A stretch of 10,847 nucleotides of DNA from UBA4738 sp002413305. GTDB taxonomy: Bacteria; Actinomycetota; UBA4738. Location of the stretch: the NCBI GenBank assembly GCA_036847185.1, contig DAIUAM010000070.1, positions 1 to 10,847 of the forward strand. Reading direction: 5' to 3'. Below, in pieces: positions 6,016 to 10,847 of this stretch. The stretch's first letter is position 1. Every line of letters starts with the position of its first letter. A model generated the notes under the pieces. That model did no database searches and was not told the origin of the DNA. It was given only the letters and a program-made list of their open reading frames with translations. The position numbers and the translations under genes are program-made.

Positions 6016-7965
6016 GTGGACGAGGCCCGAAGCCCCGAGGAGCGATCCACGCCGAACGCGCGAGGGACCAGCGAGCGGGCGATGCTCGCTCTGGCCGACG
6101 CGCTCGTCCCTCCTGGTGGCGAGCTGCCCGGCGGGGCCGAGGTCCGCGCCGGTCAGCGGGCCCTCGAATCGATCGCCCGGATGCCGCGCGCAGTCCGCGA
6201 GCTGGTGGCCGGACAGCTGGCCCTGTTGGAACAGGGCGCCCGACTCGCCGGAGGCAGCCGCCTGCCGTTCTCGGCGCGGTCGCGGGAGGAGCGCGAAGCC
6301 ATCCTGACCCGGCTGGCGCGCCTGCCCGGCATGCTCGGCCTGGCCACGATGCCCCTGAAGCTTCCCGTCCTGCTGGCCTACGCCGGTTCACCCGAGGTGC
6401 TGCACGCTCTCGGGGTCGGATCCACCCCGCTGGTTCCGCTGACCGAGCCGCTGCCGCCCCCGGTTCGGCTGCCCACGCGTTCCTACCCGGACGTGAAGGC
6501 CGGTACCACTGAAGTCGTCGATGTGGTGGTGATCGGGTCCGGCGCGGGCGGCGCGCCGGTGGCTCGGGCCGTGGCCCGTGCCGGCTGGTCGGTCGCCGTG
6601 GTCGAGGAGGGCGAGGCGTTCACCCGCGAGGACTTCCGCGGCCCTGCCCTGGACCGGATGGCCCGCCTGTACCGCGACGCGGGCGCCACCGTGACCGCGG
6701 GACGGCCGCCGGTCCTGCTCCCTCTCGGACGGGCGGTGGGCGGTACCACGGTGGTGAACTCCGGTACCTGTTTCCGGACCCCGGATCGGCGCGTGGCGTC
6801 GTGGCGGGAGCGGTTCGGCGTGGACGATCTCGCTCCCGATGACCTCGGGCCGTATTACGAGGACGTGGAGGCGACGCTCGGGGTCGCGCCGGTTCCGTGG
6901 GAGGTCATGGGGAACAACGGCCGGGTGGTCCACCGGGGCGCCGAGTCGCTGGGCCTGCACGGACGGCCGCTGGACCGCAACGCGGCCGGCTGCCACGGCT
7001 CGGGCGTGTGCGCGATCGGCTGTCCCGTCGACGGCAAACGCGGCGTGCACCTGAACTTCCTGCCACAGGCGGTCGAAGGGGGCGCGGTGATCTTCGCCCG
7101 GACGCGGGTGGAGGGCATCCTTCGCCGCGGCATCCGGGCCACGGGCGTCCGGTGCACGCTCCTGGACGAACGCCGGAGGCCGGCCGGCACCCTCACCCTG
7201 CACGCGCGGCGGGGCGTGGTCGTCGCGGCCGGAACACCGTTCACTCCCCTGCTGCTCGGTCGCAGCGGCCTGCGTTCGCGCGACCTCGGACGGCACCTGT
7301 CCATCCATCCCGCCACCGGGGTCATCGGGGTGTTCGACGAGGAGATCCGCGGCTGGCAGGGCGTGTTGCAGAGCTACCTGGTCGACTCGCTGGCCCACCG
7401 CGGCGTGATGATCGAAGCCACCTTCCCGCCGCCCGAGCTCAGCTACGGCTCTGCCGACGTCGACCTGCCGGCGGGCGAACGCAAGGCCCTGTTCGCGAAG
7501 CTGCCGAACATCGCCACGCCGGGCGTGATGGTGTCGGACGGGTCGAACGGGCGGGTCGTCGGTCTGGGGCCGGGCCGGACGCCGCTGATCCGGTACGACC
7601 TGGCGCGGGGGGACGCGGCGCGGGCCCTGGAGGGCATCCTGCTGTGTGCCCGCATCCTGTTCGCCGCCGGGGCGAAGGAGGTCCTTCCGCTGATCGGCGG
7701 GGCGGGGCGGCTTCGAACCGTCGCCGAGGCCGAAGCCGGTTTGACCAAGAGGTGGCCAGTCAGCGCGTTCCGGTTCTCGGCCTACCACCCGCTGGGGACG
7801 GCCCGGATGGGGAGCGTCGTCGACGGCTGGGGGCGGGTCCGCGGGGCGGAGCGGCTGGTGGTCGCGGACGGGAGCGTGTTCCCTTCGTCCCTCGGTGTGA
7901 ACCCGCAGGTGACGATCATGGCGTTCGCCGAGCGCGCCGCCGACCGTATCCTCGAGCGGTGGTGA
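6016..7965 (+). CDS. GMC-family FAD-dependent oxidoreductase with N-terminal helical extension
   Basis: A 649-residue flavoprotein. The FAD-binding Rossmann motif is VVIGSGAGGAPVARAVARAG (171-190), with the ribose-binding acid in VVEEGE. PLGRAVGGTTVVNSG (236-250) is the second GMC signature. The C-terminal catalytic region has YHPLGTARMGS (590-600) with likely base H591, and LGVNPQVTIMAFAERAA (626-642) with N629. The first 150 residues, with LALADALVPPGGELPG (24-39), form a mostly helical extension as in the long-chain alcohol oxidase-like branch. A cysteine cluster CHGSGVCAIGC (326-336) precedes PVDGKRG, also seen in that branch. The substrate is probably an alcohol, sterol or other lipophilic hydroxyl compound; it cannot be fixed from sequence. 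The GTG start lacks a Shine-Dalgarno site; a leaderless-like transcript from the promoter just upstream or an internal ATG at 6082 are alternatives. The next gene follows after 4 bases. Confidence 0.92.
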   Translation: MDEARSPEERSTPNARGTSERAMLALADALVPPGGELPGGAEVRAGQRALESIARMPRAVRELVAGQLALLEQGARLAGGSRLPFSARSREEREAILTRLARLPGMLGLATMPLKLPVLLAYAGSPEVLHALGVGSTPLVPLTEPLPPPVRLPTRSYPDVKAGTTEVVDVVVIGSGAGGAPVARAVARAGWSVAVVEEGEAFTREDFRGPALDRMARLYRDAGATVTAGRPPVLLPLGRAVGGTTVVNSGTCFRTPDRRVASWRERFGVDDLAPDDLGPYYEDVEATLGVAPVPWEVMGNNGRVVHRGAESLGLHGRPLDRNAAGCHGSGVCAIGCPVDGKRGVHLNFLPQAVEGGAVIFARTRVEGILRRGIRATGVRCTLLDERRRPAGTLTLHARRGVVVAAGTPFTPLLLGRSGLRSRDLGRHLSIHPATGVIGVFDEEIRGWQGVLQSYLVDSLAHRGVMIEATFPPPELSYGSADVDLPAGERKALFAKLPNIATPGVMVSDGSNGRVVGLGPGRTPLIRYDLARGDAARALEGILLCARILFAAGAKEVLPLIGGAGRLRTVAEAEAGLTKRWPVSAFRFSAYHPLGTARMGSVVDGWGRVRGAERLVVADGSVFPSSLGVNPQVTIMAFAERAADRILERW

Positions 7966-7969
7966 GCGT

Positions 7970-8341
7970 GTGGTGATCCCCTACGACAGCTTCCTGCTCG
8001 ACCCACCGATGCTGTTCGCGACCGGGTGGCTCGGCGCCAAGGTCTTCGCCCGGCTGCCGGAGGATCGCCGCGAGAAGGCGCTCCGCTCGTTGTTCCTCAC
8101 CACGATGGGCGTGTTCTGGGGCACGTCGATCTCGCTCTACCGCAACCTCGAGTGGACCCGGTGGATCTGGGAGCTCTGTCACGCCGAATCGGGCCGCGAC
8201 TGGATGATCAATTCCGGCCTGTTCCATTTCGAACACGAGAAGCCTTCCCCCAAGGCACATGCGCTGGCGGCGGCGATCCTCGCCACGTATCCGGTCTGGC
8301 TGAAGCTGGGGATGAAGGCGGGGTCGCGCGCCTCAGCCTGA
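7970..8341 (+). CDS. Small hypothetical membrane-associated protein coupled to the GMC gene
   Basis: A 123-residue protein that I do not recognise. It is rich in aromatic residues, with hydrophobic stretches near 10-26, 40-57 (LFLTTMGVFWGTSISLY) and 97-112 (HALAAAILATYPVWLKL). This suggests one to three membrane contacts. Between them lies a Trp-rich polar segment (EWTRWIWELCHAESGRDWM, 61-79) with a single Cys and His side by side. The GTG start is 4 bases after the GMC stop codon, so translation is probably coupled; a second GTG follows immediately. The position implies a partner role, for instance a membrane anchor or electron-transfer contact for the oxidoreductase, but that is inference from spacing only. 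The coding frame is supported by G/C-rich third positions. Confidence 0.72.
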   Translation: MVIPYDSFLLDPPMLFATGWLGAKVFARLPEDRREKALRSLFLTTMGVFWGTSISLYRNLEWTRWIWELCHAESGRDWMINSGLFHFEHEKPSPKAHALAAAILATYPVWLKLGMKAGSRASA

Positions 8342-8384
8342 CGTGCGGTTCCGACCCGGCGGGTGGACTTTCGCCCGAAGGGCA

Positions 8385-8390
8385 TATCCT
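8385..8390 (+). promoter_or_regulatory. Candidate -10 box of moaA
   Basis: TATCCT, a TANNNT match, lies in the 69-base gap before moaA. Predicted transcription start is the A at about 8397. No good -35 is visible. It suggests moaA may be transcribed separately from the GMC pair. Confidence 0.3.
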
Positions 8391-8398
8391 GTCTTGAT

Positions 8399-8404
8399 GG
8401 TGAG
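8399..8404 (+). promoter_or_regulatory. Shine-Dalgarno site of moaA
   Basis: GGTGAG lies 6 bases before the ATG at 8411. It selects that ATG over an upstream in-frame GTG at 8363, which would add 16 residues with no family similarity. Confidence 0.6.
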
Positions 8405-8410
8405 CCGGTC

Positions 8411-9442
8411 ATGACCCTGAAGCGCATCCATCCGCTGGAGTCGCCCGCGCCGTCCACCGGCCCGCTGGTCGACACGTACGACCGGATCGCGGACGACCTG
8501 CGCGTGTCGGTCACCGACCGCTGCAACTTCCGGTGCACGTACTGCATGCCGGCCGAAGGGCTGCCGTGGGTCCAGCGTGCCGACATCCTGACCTTCGAGG
8601 AGATCGAGCGCCTGGTCGGGGTGTTCGTCGGGCTGGGCGTCACCGAGATCAAGCTGACCGGCGGCGAGCCCACCGTTCGGCGCGACCTGCCGGTGCTGGT
8701 GAGGATGCTCCGCCGGGCCCACCCGGGCCTGGCCATCTCCATGACCTCGAACGGCTACCTGCTCGACCGGCTGGCGAAGCCGCTGGCCGAAGCCGGCCTC
8801 GACCGGGTGACGATCAGCTGCGACTCGCTGCTCCGGCACCGGTTCGCCGAGATGACCCGCCGCGACGCGCTCGACCAGGTCTTCGCGGGGATGCGCGCGG
8901 CCGAGGAGGCCGGCTTGATCCCGATCAAGCTGAACTGCGTGGTGATCGCCGGGACGAACGAGGAGGAGGTGGTCGACTTCGCGCGGTTCGCCCGGGACAC
9001 GAACTACGAGGTCCGGTTCATCGAGTACATGCCGCTGGACGCCGAACAGCATTGGGAGCGCGCGAAGGTGGTGCCCAGCGCCCGGATCCTGGAGTCGATC
9101 GGCGCGGTGTTCCCGCTGGTCGCCGACGGAGAGGGTGCCGAACCCGCCACGAGCTACCGGTTCGCCGACGGCGCGCCCGGCGCGATCGGCGTGATCGCCA
9201 GCGTCACCGAACCGTTCTGCGACACGTGCAACCGGCTGCGAGTGACCGCCGAGGGCCAGTTCCGCGCCTGCCTGTTCGCGATGCAGGAGACGGACCTCCG
9301 GACCCCCCTTCGCGACGGCGCGCCCGACGAGGACATCGCCACCGCGATCCGGCAGGCGGTGTGGGCGAAGTGGGAAGGCCACAAGATCAACCACCCGGAC
9401 TTCCAGCGCCCCGACCGCTCGATGTCGATGATCGGCGGGTAG
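8411..9442 (+). CDS. moaA: GTP 3',8-cyclase MoaA (radical SAM)
   Basis: A 343-residue radical SAM enzyme of the first step of molybdenum cofactor synthesis: it rearranges GTP to 3',8-cyclo-7,8-dihydro-GTP, which MoaC converts to cyclic pyranopterin monophosphate. The N-terminal 4Fe-4S cluster motif is CNFRCTYC (C38, C42, C45). The SAM-binding GGEP motif lies in KLTGGEPTVRRDL. The C-terminal cluster motif is CDTCNRLRVTAEGQFRAC (C-x2-C-x13-C), which binds the GTP-coordinating cluster. The protein ends in SMSMIGG, keeping the C-terminal Gly-Gly tail essential in MoaA. Length is normal for the family. It follows the GMC pair on the same strand. The Mog domain of the divergent fusion gene acts later in the same pathway, so the locus serves a molybdoenzyme encoded elsewhere. 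Confidence 0.97.
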   Translation: MTLKRIHPLESPAPSTGPLVDTYDRIADDLRVSVTDRCNFRCTYCMPAEGLPWVQRADILTFEEIERLVGVFVGLGVTEIKLTGGEPTVRRDLPVLVRMLRRAHPGLAISMTSNGYLLDRLAKPLAEAGLDRVTISCDSLLRHRFAEMTRRDALDQVFAGMRAAEEAGLIPIKLNCVVIAGTNEEEVVDFARFARDTNYEVRFIEYMPLDAEQHWERAKVVPSARILESIGAVFPLVADGEGAEPATSYRFADGAPGAIGVIASVTEPFCDTCNRLRVTAEGQFRACLFAMQETDLRTPLRDGAPDEDIATAIRQAVWAKWEGHKINHPDFQRPDRSMSMIGG

Positions 9443-9931
9443 GTGCGGGTCGACTACGCGTTCGTGGCGGAGGCGGCCGACTCTCAGGGTGGGCTCTTTT
9501 CCCTGGTCAGGGGCGGCGCGGACATCTACTTCCTGCCCCGAGGGTTCCCGAAGCCGCTGCACATCCCCGCCATCTCGTTCGTCGTGCGGATGACCGGCGA
9601 GCAAGAGGAGATCGGGCAGCAGCTCAAGGCGACGTGCCGGATCGTGGACACCCAGGGGCAGCCCGGCGGGTTCAACCAGGAGGTCGAGATGCGGTTCGAC
9701 CCCCACCCCATCGATCCCGGCCGAACCACCGGCAACGTGATCGCCTTCCGGTTCTACGGTATGCAGGTGCCCGACTTCGGCACGTACTTCTTCGAGGTCC
9801 AGGCGAACGACCTGCGGCTGGCGCAGGTGCCGTTCTGGGTGGTGCCGGTCGACGTGCCCGAGCCCGACGGCGGGTGGGGGACCGGGCTGCCGCAACCCGC
9901 CCAGGACGACCGGGGCGGCGGCTACCTCTAG
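9443..9931 (+). CDS. Unknown 162-residue beta-rich protein abutting moaA (possibly DUF6941-like)
   Basis: The GTG start immediately follows the moaA TAG with no gap, so the two are probably translated together. The opening MRVDYAFVAEAADSQGGLFS, followed by a Gly-rich turn, resembles a family of small actinobacterial proteins I associate with DUF6941; this is from memory and moderately certain. Alternating strands follow, for example SFVVRMTG, QLKATCRIVD and VEMRF, then FGTYFFEVQANDLRLAQVPFWVVP (112-135), which looks like an immunoglobulin-like sandwich. No signal peptide or catalytic motif is seen. The C-terminal 25 residues are Pro/Gly/Asp-rich and likely disordered. Function is unknown; adjacency to moaA suggests shared expression but does not prove a cofactor role. 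The gene converges on the lipoprotein gene with 22 bases between them. Confidence 0.82.
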   Translation: MRVDYAFVAEAADSQGGLFSLVRGGADIYFLPRGFPKPLHIPAISFVVRMTGEQEEIGQQLKATCRIVDTQGQPGGFNQEVEMRFDPHPIDPGRTTGNVIAFRFYGMQVPDFGTYFFEVQANDLRLAQVPFWVVPVDVPEPDGGWGTGLPQPAQDDRGGGYL

Positions 9932-9953
9932 GTAGAGCACTGACACAGCTGAC

Positions 9954-10340
9954 TCACCCAGAACGGGCGAGCCGCATCATCTCCAGACGCAGGTTCTCGA
10001 TCGACGGCGGGCGCTCGCAGGGCCCGTACTGGACGGTTCTGCCGCTCGTGAATGTCACGATCACCATCGCACCGAGCGTGCATGACTGCGGAATCGGCTT
10101 GGGGAGCGGATTCGGGATGAAGGCCAGGATGCTCGATAGCGACAGCTTCCCTGATTGCCCATCGATATCACCTGCGGCCAAGGCGAGCGGCCCTTCAGGC
10201 CACGACTGGGCGTAGACGGACTGGATCTGGCCGGTGGCCCAAAGGCGCGAGGTTGTGGGGGTGGGACCTGGCTGCAGTTGGGAGTCTGCACAAGCCACGA
10301 ACAGGACACTGGCGGCCAGCACGCCGATCATGCGCTTCAC
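9954..10340 (-). CDS. Putative lipoprotein, unknown function
   Basis: A 128-residue protein with a lipoprotein-type signal: MKRMIGVLAASVLFVAC, where C17 would be lipidated and the lipobox FVAC is slightly atypical at position -3. The mature part starts with a Ser/Pro/Thr-rich spacer (ADSQLQPGPTPTTS). It contains VIVTFTSGRTVQYGPC followed by a helical end (SIENLRLEMMRLARSG). Two further cysteines near residues 87 and 108 could form a disulfide. The GTG start gives the needed basic n-region; the ATG three codons later would lose it. The GTG overlaps a TGA of an upstream minus-strand frame by 4 bases, the arrangement of translationally coupled genes, although that upstream frame lacks a visible start codon. 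G+C content is lower than in the metabolic block to the left. Confidence 0.68.
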   Translation of the reverse strand: MKRMIGVLAASVLFVACADSQLQPGPTPTTSRLWATGQIQSVYAQSWPEGPLALAAGDIDGQSGKLSLSSILAFIPNPLPKPIPQSCTLGAMVIVTFTSGRTVQYGPCERPPSIENLRLEMMRLARSG

Positions 10341-10542
10341 GCTTGCTCTGCCCTCTTCACTCGCTGCTCATCCTCGTTGATCTTGGCGATGACTGGCCCG
10401 GACCTCGCAGGTCCTTCGCCGTTGCCACTCCTTCGCCTCTCGTCGATCCCCTTCTTCGATTCTGGACGAGCTTCTTGGCGAAACGAGCGAAGCGCTCCTG
10501 TACGGAGGGGGAGCGGGTGAAGATGGCCGGGCGCCAGGCACG
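10341..10542. other. Stretch without a convincing gene; possible degraded coding sequence
   Basis: Several frames on both strands are open here but none has a start, a ribosome site and consistent codon use together. On the minus strand, one frame continuing from the 83-residue gene past its TAG reads SVQERFARFAKKLVQ, and a different frame downstream reads KKGIDERRR and then VIAKINEDEQRVKRAEQA before stopping in the 4-base GTGA overlap with the lipoprotein start. The second frame has no start codon back to its preceding stop. This could be a frameshifted remnant, or simply noncoding DNA. Confidence 0.35.
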
Positions 10543-10794
10543 CTAGGCCTGATCCGCCACGAGCGGAGCCACGGCAAGTTCATAGGCCTCTCGTCGCATC
10601 TTCCTCATGACCTGCACAACGACCACCGTAGATGCTGGTTCCGTGTGTTCAGGGAAGGTCAGCTTGGCCGGCATGCGCGCCTCTTCGAGCTTGGCCAGAA
10701 CACGCTTCGCGAGCCGGTACTCGCCTTCGAAGACCGAGACAAACTGGGTCGCTTCGAAGTCGTAGGCAGCGGGAGGACCGAAGTCACCGATCAT
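10543..10794 (-). CDS. Hypothetical 83-residue protein
   Basis: I do not recognise this protein. It begins MIGDFGPPAAYDFEATQF and appears mostly helical from residue 17 on, with charged helices FEGEYRLAKRVLAKLEEAR (22-40) and VMRKMRREAYELAV (62-75). Between these is a short strand-like VVVVQV. No membrane segment or signal peptide is seen. Codon third positions are mixed (GGT, CCT, GTT, CTT, GAA occur), unlike the strongly G/C-ending genes to the left. The Shine-Dalgarno site is weak. A short open frame entering from the right edge stops 5 bases before this ATG, consistent with an operon. The reading is plausible but not certain. Confidence 0.5.
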   Translation of the reverse strand: MIGDFGPPAAYDFEATQFVSVFEGEYRLAKRVLAKLEEARMPAKLTFPEHTEPASTVVVVQVMRKMRREAYELAVAPLVADQA

Positions 10795-10799
10795 GCTGC

Positions 10800-10847
10800 T
10801 CAGTATCTCGCCGCCGGGTCAAGTAGGTCCATGCCTCTGCGGTCGAC
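10800..10847 (-). CDS. Possible C-terminal end of a gene entering from the right edge
   Basis: The minus strand is open from the window edge for 15 codons, ending MDLLDPAARY and a TGA 5 bases before the next ATG. The spacing fits an upstream operon gene, but so short an open frame could be chance. Confidence 0.22.
   Translation of the reverse strand, partial: VDRRGMDLLDPAARY

Noticed and set aside
4653..6050. N-terminal extension of the HAD protein frame through the Mog-XdhC gene
   Set aside because: The frame is open by chance, but the extra sequence is Arg/Gly-rich shadow of the fusion gene; similarity begins at the GTG at 4652.
9922..9935. Inverted repeat CTACCT / AGGTAG around the stop codon of the last plus-strand gene
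   Set aside because: Only 5-6 base pairs with a very small loop and no T-run; too weak for a terminator.
8333..9946. 537-residue minus-strand open frame opposite moaA and its neighbour
   Set aside because: moaA has all its catalytic motifs on the plus strand; the antisense product has low-complexity high-GC character.
1..10847. tRNA, rRNA, CRISPR arrays, insertion sequences or prophage genes
   Set aside because: No T-loop/anticodon arrangement, spaced repeats, transposase motifs or phage structural genes were seen anywhere in the window.

Overview
This is a high-GC chromosomal stretch (individual 60-base lines counted by hand reach about 73% G+C) with strongly G/C-ending codons, several GTG starts, purine-rich Shine-Dalgarno sites and TANNNT-type -10 boxes. 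Together with a LigC-type ATP-dependent DNA ligase, this suggests an Actinomycetota-like organism, probably an uncultured lineage. I cannot place it more precisely from sequence alone.

Left part (1-3842). The 5' half of a TrpB2-type tryptophan synthase beta chain runs off the left edge on the minus strand. It is divergent from a secreted protein with six Asp-box (BNR) repeats on the plus strand. A strong hairpin terminator at 2088-2113 closes that gene and can also serve the LigC-type ligase, which converges on it from the minus strand. The ligase is divergent from a small unknown protein with a basic tail.

Middle part (3843-9931). This is the most coherent block. On the minus strand a fused molybdopterin adenylyltransferase (MogA/MoaB-like) plus XdhC-like protein is followed by a HAD-IB phosphatase with a C-terminal membrane segment. 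Divergent from them on the plus strand run a GMC-family FAD oxidoreductase with an N-terminal extension, a small membrane-associated protein 4 bases behind it, MoaA, and a small protein whose start abuts the MoaA stop codon. MoaA (first step of molybdenum cofactor synthesis) and the Mog-XdhC fusion (molybdopterin adenylylation plus cofactor delivery) belong to one pathway. No molybdoenzyme lies in the window. A perfect 15-base palindrome sits in the divergent intergenic region between the fusion and the GMC gene, and it contains possible -10 boxes for both directions.

Right part (9932-10847). Base composition falls to about 58-63% G+C on the lines counted, and the genes are small and unrecognised: a putative lipoprotein, a stretch with no convincing single reading frame, and an 83-residue protein, all on the minus strand. 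This may be a recently acquired or decaying segment. No tRNA, rRNA, CRISPR array, insertion sequence or prophage hallmark was seen. The most interesting features are the Mog-XdhC fusion with its unusual nucleotide-binding motif, the palindromic divergent promoter region, and the unexplained small proteins tied to the GMC oxidoreductase and MoaA.
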